A DNA stretch of 47,114 nucleotides from a virus, in IMG/VR virus record IMGVR_UViG_3300027754_000153, positions 1 to 47,114 of that record. The stretch is one strand, 5' to 3'. The translations under genes were made by a program, and so were the position numbers. Positions 17,718 to 25,162 of the stretch are shown here, in pieces (the first letter of the stretch is position 1; the number at the start of each line of letters is the position of its first letter). The notes beneath the pieces were generated by a model. It was not told the DNA's origin. It worked only from the letters and a program-made list of their open reading frames with translations, and ran no database searches.

Positions 17718-18061
17718 CACCAATTGGTCAAGACCCTGATCGCCATAAGAAAATTCTAAAGAAGTCTGTAAGGCAAGAGAAACGCACAGCAAAAACATAC
17801 AACGGTTCTCGCAACGCTCGGTCAGGTGCTGGGTGGCTTAGGAAGAATGATGTAAGAAGTCATGACTTTCTTATTGAAAATAAGTTGACAGAGAACATGA
17901 AGACGATTACACTCAAGGAAGTGGACTTGCGAGAACTACGGCTAAGGGCCATTGCTGAAGAACGGGTTCCAGTGTTGCAGTTTGATCTTGCTGGTAAAAA
18001 CTATGTAGTGCTTATTGAAGATGACTTTTTGGAGATGATCAATGACACCAATGCAATATAA
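17714..18061 (+). CDS. PD-(D/E)XK nuclease, Holliday-junction-resolvase-like
   Basis: 115 residues, overlapping the RecA-like stop. A basic N-terminus precedes NARSGAGWLRKNDVRSHDFL followed by IENKLT: the Asp at about 46 and E55-x-K57 are spaced as in PD-(D/E)XK nucleases, and the Ser-Gly-rich lead-in plus following helix (LKEVDLRELRLRAIAEERVP) and strands (VLQFDLAGKNYVVLI) match small phage resolvase-like nucleases. Probably cuts branched recombination intermediates. Confidence 0.65.
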   Translation: MTPIGQDPDRHKKILKKSVRQEKRTAKTYNGSRNARSGAGWLRKNDVRSHDFLIENKLTENMKTITLKEVDLRELRLRAIAEERVPVLQFDLAGKNYVVLIEDDFLEMINDTNAI

Positions 18062-18269
18062 AGAGGCGGAGCGCCTTGCTAATAATTACCACAAGAATAG
18101 ATTAATTGATTTAAAACGTGCTCGGTTTCATTATCATGAAGCCATGAAAGAATTATTAACTGGTAAGCGCTCTGCGTTCGCCAAACAACCAAGTGACAGA
18201 ACAAAAAGTACAAAGATAGCAAAAAGTATGCAAGTACTACAACGTGCGGGTTTCTTCCACGATGAGTGA
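18042..18269 (+). CDS. Small basic helical protein, 75 aa
   Basis: ATG 18042 overlaps the nuclease gene by 20 bases and its stop overlaps the next start by 8. The product is rich in Lys, Arg and His (LANNYHKNRLIDLKRARFHY, HEAMKELLTGKRSAF) and looks like two or three helices. Possible nucleic-acid binder; family not recognised. Confidence 0.55.
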   Translation: MTPMQYKEAERLANNYHKNRLIDLKRARFHYHEAMKELLTGKRSAFAKQPSDRTKSTKIAKSMQVLQRAGFFHDE

Positions 18270-19215
18270 GCGTAATGACTATCTAAAGTTGTTGACTATG
18301 AATGGTCGTGTTTTGCCCACAGTTGCTATACAGATCCTTAAAGATAGAGATGATCGTGAGAGCACTAGAGACACTGCCCACATTCACCCAAGTGATCTAG
18401 CCAAGCGTGATTGGTGTCCTCGTGCCAACTGGTACACCATTAGAGAACAACCTAAAGACCCTGAAACCTTTTCGTTTCAACGCCTTAACATATTTGCTGA
18501 AGGACACTACATTCATGCTAAATGGCAAGATTGGTTAAACCATGCTGGAGTTTTAGAAGGTTGGTGGCAGTGTTCTAACACGATATGTAATCACAAATGG
18601 GAAGCAATTAGCCCTAAATCTTGCCCAAGTTGTGGTATCCCTTATCCGCTATATCGGGAAGTGCCACTAAGCAATGAAGAGCACATGATTCTTGGGCATG
18701 CTGATGGCATTATCAATGATGCTAATGGTCGTGCGCTGATTGAGATTAAGTCAGTTGGTTTAGGAACAGTTAGGTTTGAAGCACCAGACTTGTTTAACTC
18801 ATACCAAAAAGGAGACATTACCCTAGATGGGTTGTGGAAGAAGATTCGCCAACCATTTCCTAGCCATATCAAACAAGGGTTGCTATACATGTACTGCACA
18901 GGTATTCATGAGATGGTGTACCTGTACGAATGGAAGCCTACGCAAGAAGTTAAAGAGTTTGTTGTAGGATTTACTCCCGAACTAGTTCAACCGATGCTTG
19001 ACAATTGCAAGCGTTTGATGACAGCATTACAAAAAGATATACCGCCAATGAGACCAATGTGGGCAGAGTCCTCATCCTCAACTGGTTGCAAGTTCTGTTC
19101 ATACAAAAAGACATGTTGGAGGAGTGAAGATGACAATGATGACCCAAACACCAGAGATGGATTTGTTCCTACAAAACTTTCCGTTACCAAAAAAACCAAG
19201 CGGTCTGCTACCTGA
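18262..19215 (+). CDS. Cas4/RecB-like nuclease with iron-sulfur cysteines and an inserted zinc ribbon
   Basis: 317 residues from ATG 18262. Core: HPSDLAKRDWCPRANWY (first Cys about 52), AEGHYIHAKWQ, GHADGI (about 145-150) and LIEIKS (E161-x-K163), the PD-(D/E)XK catalytic set. C-terminal C-x2-C-x5-C (CKFCSYKKTC) with the N-terminal Cys would ligate a [4Fe-4S] cluster as in Cas4/AddB nucleases. Between them lies an extra ribbon (C104, C109, H111, C121, C124), not a usual Cas4 part. No CRISPR array is nearby, so a recombination exonuclease is more likely than a spacer-acquisition role. Confidence 0.85.
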   Translation: MSERNDYLKLLTMNGRVLPTVAIQILKDRDDRESTRDTAHIHPSDLAKRDWCPRANWYTIREQPKDPETFSFQRLNIFAEGHYIHAKWQDWLNHAGVLEGWWQCSNTICNHKWEAISPKSCPSCGIPYPLYREVPLSNEEHMILGHADGIINDANGRALIEIKSVGLGTVRFEAPDLFNSYQKGDITLDGLWKKIRQPFPSHIKQGLLYMYCTGIHEMVYLYEWKPTQEVKEFVVGFTPELVQPMLDNCKRLMTALQKDIPPMRPMWAESSSSTGCKFCSYKKTCWRSEDDNDDPNTRDGFVPTKLSVTKKTKRSAT

Positions 19216-19615
19216 GTTACCTAGAAACATTGGGGACATTGGTGACTTTGATTTAATGGAGTTGTATACAGACTTCATGGCATGGTTAGTATTCGCCAAA
19301 GCACAATTGGTACAGGCTGAGATTACAGAAGAACGTGAGCGTAACATTTTGGAATATCTACAATCCAGCGTATTGATTGAGCAGTGGGGTGACAAAGCCA
19401 AAGGTGATTTGGTGACTGTGGCTAAGGCCAAGCGTGATGTTGACCCAAAGATTGTTGATCAGATTGAGATTCACATGCAGAAACGTGCCTACCGTAAGTT
19501 GGTAGATACAGTGTTTGATCGCTGTGAGCGTGGTGCTCAGGTTGTTTCTCGTGAGTTGTCACGCCGTATTGGGATGTCAGGCAAAGAAGTTCGTCAACAT
19601 AGGTTTACGCCATGA
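19130..19615 (+). CDS. Unknown helical protein of the recombination operon
   Basis: ATG 19130 has a strong site (GGAGGAG, about 5 bases upstream) and overlaps the Cas4-like gene by 86 bases; ATGs at 19136 and 19139 are alternatives. The 161-residue product has a Pro-rich N-terminus (QNFPLPKKPSGLLPELPRNI) then long helices (FMAWLVFAKAQLVQAEITEE, IEIHMQKRAYRKLVDTVFDR, CERGAQVVSRELSRR). Not recognised; such proteins commonly accompany phage recombination nucleases. Confidence 0.65.
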   Translation: MTMMTQTPEMDLFLQNFPLPKKPSGLLPELPRNIGDIGDFDLMELYTDFMAWLVFAKAQLVQAEITEERERNILEYLQSSVLIEQWGDKAKGDLVTVAKAKRDVDPKIVDQIEIHMQKRAYRKLVDTVFDRCERGAQVVSRELSRRIGMSGKEVRQHRFTP

Positions 19616-20397
19616 CCATCTCACTTCTTCAACATCAAGATATTGGGCACATCCCTGCAACACCCTTGGTTCCCGTGTTATCTGCTGAGGTAGCCCCTAC
19701 AACGCATAAATTACTTTTTGGTATTGCACGTTCTCTTGGTCAACCCGTTGGATATTTGCAAGAACAACAAGGAAGTATCGTTCAGAACATTTTGCCAAAC
19801 CCAAAGACAGAGTATTCACAAATATCTACATCGTCTAAAGTCAACTTAGACTTACACACTGAGTCATGCTTTCACCCTTATTTACCCGACTATGTTTTGT
19901 TGTTGTGCCTACGAGGAGACCCTGCTGCTGCAACCACTTACGCCGACCTTGAAGACATCCTTCCTGATTTAAGCGACAAGTGCATACATGTACTTAAGCA
20001 ACCTTGGTTTCGTACTTCTGTTGATGAAAGTTTTAGAACTAACGGAGAACCTGATCAGCCAAGAGACCTTGCTGTCCTATACGCACTTGGGGATGGGACT
20101 TACCAACTGAAGTATGACAAAGCCGTTATGGTAGGCCTTGGGCAAGATGCTGTGGTGGCTTTGGAAGAGTTAAACAAAGCCATTGAGAAGCACACCAAAG
20201 AAGTTATTCTTCAAACAGGTGATCTTCTCATCATTGATAACGCTACAACCGTGCATGGTCGTAAGCCTTTCCAAGCCCGCTATGATGGCACAGACCGTTG
20301 GCTACAGCGTGTGCTTGTGCGTAAAAATATGAGGGATGTTCCCCATAAGCATTGCACAACATCAGGGTACTTAATTATTACTGAGTACAAGGAGTAA
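19612..20397 (+). CDS. Fe(II)/2-oxoglutarate oxygenase of the clavaminate synthase/TauD type
   Basis: 261 residues, start overlapping the previous stop (ATGA). Metal ligands: LDLHTES (H82-x-E84) and distal ATTVHGRKPF (H215); the 2OG-binding Arg is in DRWLQRVLVR (about R233). H-x-E and the VHGR...F-x-A-R-Y-D-G-x-D-R-W string are typical of the clavaminate synthase/asparagine-hydroxylase branch, which hydroxylates amino acids or peptides. All key residues are present. It is an unusual member of a phage recombination operon; substrate unknown (free amino acid, protein side chain or modified base are all possible). Confidence 0.82.
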   Translation: MTISLLQHQDIGHIPATPLVPVLSAEVAPTTHKLLFGIARSLGQPVGYLQEQQGSIVQNILPNPKTEYSQISTSSKVNLDLHTESCFHPYLPDYVLLLCLRGDPAAATTYADLEDILPDLSDKCIHVLKQPWFRTSVDESFRTNGEPDQPRDLAVLYALGDGTYQLKYDKAVMVGLGQDAVVALEELNKAIEKHTKEVILQTGDLLIIDNATTVHGRKPFQARYDGTDRWLQRVLVRKNMRDVPHKHCTTSGYLIITEYKE

Positions 20398-20399
20398 GG

Positions 20400-20807
20400 A
20401 TGCGTCCGCTACTAGAAAGACTTCGTTCAGATTTCCCTAAGAAAGCAGACTGTGTAGAGGCTGCTAACGAACTTGAAAGACTTATGCAGTTACTTAAAGA
20501 TGCCAAAGTGTCTATTAAGAAAAAAGATGATAAACAAAAAGTAACACTTATGGAAGGTAATAAGTATTACACAATCCTTAGTGCTTTTGCCGAACATGCG
20601 GATATGACCACAGATGAAATGGGAGAGTACACGGGGTTAGATCAAACCACACACGGTTGGTGGGTGCTTGTATCACACCTCAAAGATGAAGGATACCTTA
20701 CTGATCTTTTTAAAAAACGATTAAGCCGTGCTGGTGGTTCACAAAGTGTTTACAAGATTAGTTTTAAAGGTAAGGATGCATTAGAGGAATTAGGCTATGG
20801 GAAATAA
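20400..20807 (+). CDS. Winged-helix-like protein
   Basis: 135 residues, ATG two bases after the oxygenase stop, site AAGGAG. An N-terminal coiled segment (CVEAANELERLMQLLKDAKV, KKKDDKQK) is followed by a winged-helix-like domain (YYTILSAFAEHADMTTDEMG, GWWVLVSHLKDEGYLTDL, YKISFKGKDALEEL). The form resembles MarR-like or initiator winged helices. DNA binding is likely; targets unknown. Confidence 0.6.
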   Translation: MRPLLERLRSDFPKKADCVEAANELERLMQLLKDAKVSIKKKDDKQKVTLMEGNKYYTILSAFAEHADMTTDEMGEYTGLDQTTHGWWVLVSHLKDEGYLTDLFKKRLSRAGGSQSVYKISFKGKDALEELGYGK

Positions 20808-21162
20808 ACATAAAGCCAAAGGTACTTCTTTTGAGACACTTTTAGTCAACTATCTCAAGGAGCAAGGGTTCCCTCACGCACGAAGAACTGCCCTTGCTGG
20901 AGAGAATGATGCTGGAGATATTCATGGGGTAGTCCAACGCATTACTTTGGCAGAAGTGGCTATTCAAGCCAAGAACCAAAAGGCTTTTAAACTGAGTGAG
21001 TGGCTCAATGACACAGTAAAGCAAGCCAGTAAACTTCATATGGGCGTACCTTTGCTTGTTGTAAAGCGCCCAGGCAAAGGAGCAGCAGCCGTTGGTGACT
21101 CTTATGCTGTAATGCGCTTAGAGGATATGCTCTTACTGTTGAAAGAAGCCCATTTCAAGTAG
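20797..21162 (+). CDS. PD-(D/E)XK Holliday-junction-resolvase-like nuclease with a Q-x-K motif
   Basis: 121 residues, overlapping the previous gene by 11 bases. KGTSFETLLVNYLKEQGFPH (Glu at about 13), AGENDAGDIHG (Asp at about 41) and VAIQAKNQ (Q57-x-K59) follow Hjc/Mrr-like nucleases. The canonical Glu of E-x-K is Gln, as in Mrr-type enzymes. The helix EWLNDTVKQASKLHMGVPLL and strand VVKRPGKG complete the fold. It is the last gene of the tight recombination operon and the second resolvase candidate. Confidence 0.7.
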   Translation: MGNKHKAKGTSFETLLVNYLKEQGFPHARRTALAGENDAGDIHGVVQRITLAEVAIQAKNQKAFKLSEWLNDTVKQASKLHMGVPLLVVKRPGKGAAAVGDSYAVMRLEDMLLLLKEAHFK

Positions 21163-21208
21163 CATGGTATTATAGGGACATAGGTATACCAAACAACAAG
21201 GAGTCAAT

Positions 21209-21499
21209 ATGTCCCAGGAACTGAATGCTAAAGTTGAAGACGTTCTAAAAGTATCAGGATCAAGCAACCCTCAAAGTGTGGGTTCTATCCTCGCTAGATC
21301 GGTAGTTGCAGGTCACTTGCCTAAGATTCGTGCCATCGGCGCAAGTGCTGTAAACCAAGGCGCTAAAGCATGCGCTATTGCTCGTGGTTTTGTCGCCCCT
21401 CGTGGTATAGACCTTTGTTTTATTGTGGGATTTGATGATATTATAGGTGAGAACGGAGAGAGCATTTCCGCTATTTCCTTTAAACCAGTTGTGAGGTAG
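21209..21499 (+). CDS. SpoVS-family protein
   Basis: 96 residues, ATG 21209 with site AAGGAG. VLKVSGSSNPQSVGSILARS, IRAIGASAVNQGAKACAIAR and GFVAPRGIDLCFIVGF match Bacillus SpoVS (Alba-like fold) almost along its whole length, including the A-I-G-A-x-A-x-N-Q and A-R-G-F-V-A-P strings. SpoVS is a small nucleic-acid-binding protein affecting sporulation in Firmicutes. A copy in an actinobacterial-type phage is unusual; it may bind phage DNA or RNA. A short gap with an AT-rich stretch (GGTATTATAGGG) upstream suggests its own promoter, which I cannot prove. Confidence 0.85.
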   Translation: MSQELNAKVEDVLKVSGSSNPQSVGSILARSVVAGHLPKIRAIGASAVNQGAKACAIARGFVAPRGIDLCFIVGFDDIIGENGESISAISFKPVVR

Positions 21500-21502
21500 A
21501 CA

Positions 21503-21808
21503 GTGGGACGCATCCGTAAACACGCAACCATTATAGACATTACTCCGTACCTTGGTCGTAGTAAGTTCGCTTCTCGTGATGCTGCATATAAGGCTCATCC
21601 CGCAGGTGGCGCTCATTCAGATCGTCCATTTGATTGGGAACAAGATGCACCAGAACTTGCCCCAACAGAAGCCGACCCAACACCTCCACATGGCATTATG
21701 CGCCCATCTCGCCCCACAGGTAGAGGTAAAATTGTTGTAAACGTGCAACACGATATTGGTGCTAACGGCGCAAGTACTATTGAAGATACTCTTCGCAACG
21801 GGTACTAA
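21503..21808 (+). CDS. Unknown protein with PFDW motif
   Basis: 101 residues from GTG 21503, 3 bases after the SpoVS stop. A short ordered N-terminus (GRIRKHATIIDITPYLGRSK) is followed by a Pro/Gly/His-rich segment. S-D-R-P-F-D-W-E-Q-D-A-P-E recurs in the protein at 22137 (P-D-K-P-F-D-W-N-S-D-A-E-P). Unrecognised; probably virion or assembly related, which is a guess from the cluster. Confidence 0.55.
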   Translation: MGRIRKHATIIDITPYLGRSKFASRDAAYKAHPAGGAHSDRPFDWEQDAPELAPTEADPTPPHGIMRPSRPTGRGKIVVNVQHDIGANGASTIEDTLRNGY

Positions 21809-21815
21809 AAGCAGT

Positions 21816-22115
21816 ATGTCAACAGACCATAGAGGGAATATACTTCCAGACCCATTTGCAAACACCCCTGCACACAAACCGTATTACGACAAACAATCTA
21901 CATTCTTTGAAGACCGCAAGGCCAAAGAACTTAAGAGTAATGCTGCTATGTCAAAGAAAAAAGAAGTTGCTGCAAAGAAAACAGAAAAAGAAATGTATAA
22001 GTACAAGCAAAAGCAACAATTGGCAAATTGGGGTAAAGAAGAGTCTGAGTATGACGATCAAGGCAATATTCTTGGTCCAATGAGTTTACGTGGGATCAAA
22101 GGCAATGCATACTAG
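21816..22115 (+). CDS. Unknown Lys-rich protein, 99 aa
   Basis: ATG 21816 shortly after the previous stop; a longer upstream start would overlap it. The product is charged and probably disordered or coiled: SKKKEVAAKKTEKEMYKYKQ over the middle, and two D-x-x-G-N-I-L phrases near the ends (DHRGNILPDP and DDQGNILGPM). Function unknown. Confidence 0.55.
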   Translation: MSTDHRGNILPDPFANTPAHKPYYDKQSTFFEDRKAKELKSNAAMSKKKEVAAKKTEKEMYKYKQKQQLANWGKEESEYDDQGNILGPMSLRGIKGNAY

Positions 22116-22136
22116 AGAAATGAATACTGATTACGT

Positions 22137-22358
22137 ATGCCACTAACTCACCGATTAGACGAGATTGACGGTCCTTACCTCAATACTAAAGAGTGGAAAA
22201 AAGGTGGTGCTCGCACGTCTACAGGTGGTGGTGGGAAACAACCGCCAAAGAAACCACCAACTAAAACAGGTGGTCTTCCAGATAAACCATTTGACTGGAA
22301 TAGTGATGCTGAACCAATAGATCCAATGGATCCAAATAACAAGATGAGGTGGAAGTAA
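22137..22358 (+). CDS. Unknown small Gly/Pro/Lys-rich protein with PFDW motif
   Basis: 73 residues from ATG 22137, upstream ribosome site weak. Low-complexity middle (STGGGGKQPPKKPPTKTGG) and P-D-K-P-F-D-W-N-S-D-A-E-P shared with the 21503 product. The TAA overlaps the next ATG. Likely disordered; no function visible. Confidence 0.5.
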   Translation: MPLTHRLDEIDGPYLNTKEWKKGGARTSTGGGGKQPPKKPPTKTGGLPDKPFDWNSDAEPIDPMDPNNKMRWK

Positions 22359-22492
22359 TGGTCGTTATAAAGAAGAAAGTAAAGAAAGAAAAAGTTGTTA
22401 AGAAGGAAAAGCCACGCCCTATCACCGCAGTGGCTGGTTCTGCTGGTGGGTTTGTTACTACTGCTAATCAGGGTATGGCTGGAAACGTCTAG
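22358..22492 (+). CDS. Small Lys-rich protein, 44 aa
   Basis: ATG 22358 overlaps the previous stop (TAATG) and its TAG overlaps the next GTG. The N-terminal half is almost all Lys, Val and Glu (IKKKVKKEKVVKKEK); the second half is Gly/Ala/Val (AVAGSAGGFVTTANQGMAG). The translational coupling on both sides supports a real gene. Unknown role. Confidence 0.5.
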   Translation: MVVIKKKVKKEKVVKKEKPRPITAVAGSAGGFVTTANQGMAGNV

Positions 22493-22992
22493 TGGCTGGC
22501 TCTTCACAAACCTCCTTTAATAACTGGAGTTCGCCTTCAGAGCCACCTGGCGCTGGATCACAGCCCCAGTTTGGTCCTGCCCCAGTATTCCGTAATAACA
22601 AGGATTACCAACTGGCTGGGTATCGTTCTATGCCAGACACAACGTATCCAGACGGATACCTTGGGACAATGTCTTCCAATCGTAGGCAAGACAAAATTAC
22701 AGGAACACTGAGCCGTTTAAATGCCCGTCAGTATTCTCGTGGTGTGCACAAGGGTGAGCGCATTAACGCAGGTGACTACATTTGGCCCGATGAGTTCAAT
22801 CTCTGGACAGGCATTGCCTATGAGTCAAGGGGTCAGAAGTTTGCCCCTCCTGGAGCAGCCCCAGTTGTTTTGACTAATGATGGCAAAGTAGGACCTAAAG
22901 GTATTCCCCGTGTAGACGAGCGTCAGAATGCTGAATACATTGACGCTGAACGCCGTGCCAAACTCAGTTCTCTTCGCCCTTCTTGGCGTTGA
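22492..22992 (+). CDS. Unknown protein, 166 aa
   Basis: GTG 22492 overlaps the previous stop. A Ser/Pro/Gly-rich N-terminus (SSPSEPPGAGSQPQFGPAPV) leads to a more ordered part with YSRGVHKGERINAGDYIWPD and FNLWTGIAYESRGQKFAPPG, then a charged C-terminal helix (RVDERQNAEYIDAERRAKLS). Not recognised. Composition resembles minor virion proteins, which is only suggestive. Confidence 0.6.
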   Translation: MAGSSQTSFNNWSSPSEPPGAGSQPQFGPAPVFRNNKDYQLAGYRSMPDTTYPDGYLGTMSSNRRQDKITGTLSRLNARQYSRGVHKGERINAGDYIWPDEFNLWTGIAYESRGQKFAPPGAAPVVLTNDGKVGPKGIPRVDERQNAEYIDAERRAKLSSLRPSWR

Positions 22993-23037
22993 TTAACTGG
23001 TAAAGTATATACATCTCAATCCTTAGAGGAGAATACT

Positions 23038-24420
23038 GTGGCTAAGAAAGATCCAAACGAATTCAAGTGGAAACCAGAGGCTACGGCTAAGACATATAAA
23101 GATGCCAAAAAAAGGTATTCTGCCAAAATGAACGATAAGGATAGAGCCAAGTTAATGACAGATGTAACGGCTGCTGGTGGAAGTTACAAGGAACTGTCTG
23201 ACGAAGAAGTAGCAGCAAAAGAAAGTGATAATAAGCCACCAACCCCCAAAGAACTAGGGACTGTGCTAAAAGAAACTGGCAAGAAGCCTAAAGCAGGTAA
23301 GAAGCCTAAAGCAGAAGCAATGCCTAAAACGGAAATGAAGCCTAAAGTAGAAGAGAAGCCTACTGCCCCTGCTACTGCACAAGTTCCTCGTAAAGATAGT
23401 TCAAAGCAAGTTGTTGACTTGGGTAGGTTTAAGGGCACAAAGAAGATGGATGCTATTACTGATGCAGCCGAAAAAGAAAACCAAGACTATTTGAATTCTG
23501 ATGAAGGCAAACAAGTTAAAGCAGACTCTGCTGAAGCAAAAGCATTGTGGAACTCCCCCGATGTTCCGACATCTTCTGAAGAAGCAAAGGATCCAGAAGT
23601 TTCTGCCCCTATTGCTGATAAGAAGTCTGGTGGAGCATACATCCTAAATACGGACAAGACAGGTAAGTCAGAACCAGTAACTGGTACAAAGAGCCAAGCA
23701 AAAGGTACAGCCGCTATGAATCGTATTCGTAGAGACCGTGACAGTGGCTTGCGTGGGTTTGATCCAACAACAGCACCTGAAGGTCGTGGTACACCTGGAC
23801 CTGAATTCCATGACTGGTCTGATGAAGACGCTGGTATTACCAAGTCAATGCCACCCGCAACAGCAGATAAGTCTGCTAAAGGTGGAATGGGTGCTCGTCT
23901 TCGTGGCTTCTTTGGTGGACATGATTCGGCTAAAGGGTCACCTCTACCAACTCCAACTCCTTCAGCAGGACCAACTCCAACTCCTTCAGCAGGACCAACT
24001 CCTTCTACATCAACATCATCTCCGATGGCACCTACTTCTTCACGGTCACAACACTTTCAAGGTGGTCATACTGTAAATCAACAAGGTATGGGTGGGCAAA
24101 ACTTTAATGCTTTCAATGACAATGGTGGCGGTGGTGCACCTCCAGCAGGTGGTGGCAGTGGTTCAATCAATAACAACTATGCCACTATTCAAGCAAACAC
24201 TGGTGATGGCAACACCTATGGCAATGTTAAAGGCGCAACTATTAACAGTGGTCCAACAGTAGCCAGTACAGCAGGTAGGGCTACATCTGCAAATAAGAAT
24301 GCAAATGTTCTTTCAACAGGCGGTCCAGCAACACAGACAAGCGCAAAAGCGCAAAACGCTAAAAGTTCTGGTCGCCCAACAACATCTAAGCCAAAGAATC
24401 CACGAACGGAGAAGCCATAA
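23038..24420 (+). CDS. Large disordered Lys/Pro/Gly/Asn-rich protein
   Basis: 460 residues from GTG 23038 with a strong site (GAGGAG). Residues ~80-125 carry K-P-K-x repeats (KKPKAGKKPKAEAMPKTEMK); ~300-325 a P-T-P-T-P-S-A-G repeat; ~340-400 a Gly/Asn-rich stretch with NQQGMGGQNFNAFND, shared with the 25710 product. The C-terminus is basic (TSKPKNPRTEKP). No enzyme motif. Disordered repeat proteins of this kind can be virion decoration, scaffold or condensate-forming proteins; I cannot choose. Confidence 0.65.
   Translation: MAKKDPNEFKWKPEATAKTYKDAKKRYSAKMNDKDRAKLMTDVTAAGGSYKELSDEEVAAKESDNKPPTPKELGTVLKETGKKPKAGKKPKAEAMPKTEMKPKVEEKPTAPATAQVPRKDSSKQVVDLGRFKGTKKMDAITDAAEKENQDYLNSDEGKQVKADSAEAKALWNSPDVPTSSEEAKDPEVSAPIADKKSGGAYILNTDKTGKSEPVTGTKSQAKGTAAMNRIRRDRDSGLRGFDPTTAPEGRGTPGPEFHDWSDEDAGITKSMPPATADKSAKGGMGARLRGFFGGHDSAKGSPLPTPTPSAGPTPTPSAGPTPSTSTSSPMAPTSSRSQHFQGGHTVNQQGMGGQNFNAFNDNGGGGAPPAGGGSGSINNNYATIQANTGDGNTYGNVKGATINSGPTVASTAGRATSANKNANVLSTGGPATQTSAKAQNAKSSGRPTTSKPKNPRTEKP
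23947..24003 (+). repeat. 24-bp tandem repeat encoding PTPTPSAG
   Basis: Two exact 24-bp units at 23947-23970 and 23971-23994, plus the first 9 bases of a third. They keep the reading frame and encode repeated P-T-P-T-P-S-A-G. Slippage there would change linker length without frameshift. Confidence 0.85.
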
Positions 24421-24671
24421 TGCCTAAAGGTGAAGACACTCGTAATCATCCAAAGCGTGGAGTAAGTCGTTATGCGCTTGACATTGCAAAAATGGCTGCA
24501 ATGACTAGCCCTAACTACGGTAAAGAGGATTATTGCCCAATGTGTGGAGCAAACGAAGCACATGATCAAAATCCAGAAGCACCAGAACATTGGGGCAATG
24601 ACAAAACATCTGATGCTGAAGGCGTACAAGGTATGGATTCAGGATTTAGCGAAACAGAAAAGGGTTACTAA
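24420..24671 (+). CDS. Small protein with GE-x-T-x-x-H-P N-terminal motif and a CxxC
   Basis: 83 residues; the ATG overlaps the previous TAA. It begins MPKGEDTRNHPKRGVSRYAL, a motif repeated at the start of the next two genes. A single CPMCG lies near residue 40 and the C-terminus is acidic. Its TAA overlaps the next ATG, giving a chain of coupled genes. Function unknown. Confidence 0.6.
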   Translation: MPKGEDTRNHPKRGVSRYALDIAKMAAMTSPNYGKEDYCPMCGANEAHDQNPEAPEHWGNDKTSDAEGVQGMDSGFSETEKGY

Positions 24672-25162
24672 TGCCTAGAGGTGACGATACCCGACATCAT
24701 TCAAACCGTAAGGTTACTAAAGAAGCATTAGGTAGCAGGTACGCTGAAATCGGTGTTGGCTTTGGTGATGACCCTCGTGTTCAAAAGGTTGCAAAACCAA
24801 GAATAACTGCTAAACCAAAAGGCTCATCTGACTACACACCTCCAAAAGGCCGTTCGGATCTTCCACGTTTGTCAGGAGTACTTGCAGGGCATCTTAATTC
24901 TGCTTTAGATGAGTATGAAGAGGGCGTACATTACGATGAATACGGAACAACAGAACCTGAGCACCAAGCGGAACAAGACTTTCGTGATAGTTACTCTATT
25001 GCATCACCTTTGCGTCAAAATGGTTTTGATCTTGAACGTGTTTCAGAATATGAAGCGCAAGATATGCTTAACCATTACCGCAAACAACGGGATAAGGGAC
25101 AAGATCAACCGTTTTCTCGTGGAGATATTAAAGACGCATATCGTAACCGTTCAGAGTACTAA
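24671..25162 (+). CDS. Unknown protein sharing the N-terminal motif
   Basis: 163 residues beginning MPRGDDTRHHSNRKVTKEAL, aligned with the previous gene's start. The middle is Lys/Pro-rich (KPRITAKPKGSSDYTPPKGR) and the C-terminal half acidic and helical (HLNSALDEYEEGVHYDEYG, FDLERVSEYEAQDMLNHYRK). Overlapping stop/start on both sides. Unrecognised. Confidence 0.6.
   Translation: MPRGDDTRHHSNRKVTKEALGSRYAEIGVGFGDDPRVQKVAKPRITAKPKGSSDYTPPKGRSDLPRLSGVLAGHLNSALDEYEEGVHYDEYGTTEPEHQAEQDFRDSYSIASPLRQNGFDLERVSEYEAQDMLNHYRKQRDKGQDQPFSRGDIKDAYRNRSEY

Noticed and set aside
18262-19215. Cas4-like gene as part of a CRISPR system
   Set aside because: No cas1, cas2 or array; its neighbours are recombination genes.
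24216-24629. Minus-strand open frames opposite the low-complexity genes
   Set aside because: They lie antisense to coupled + strand genes with good ribosome sites and encode Cys/Phe/Val-rich sequence typical of shadows.
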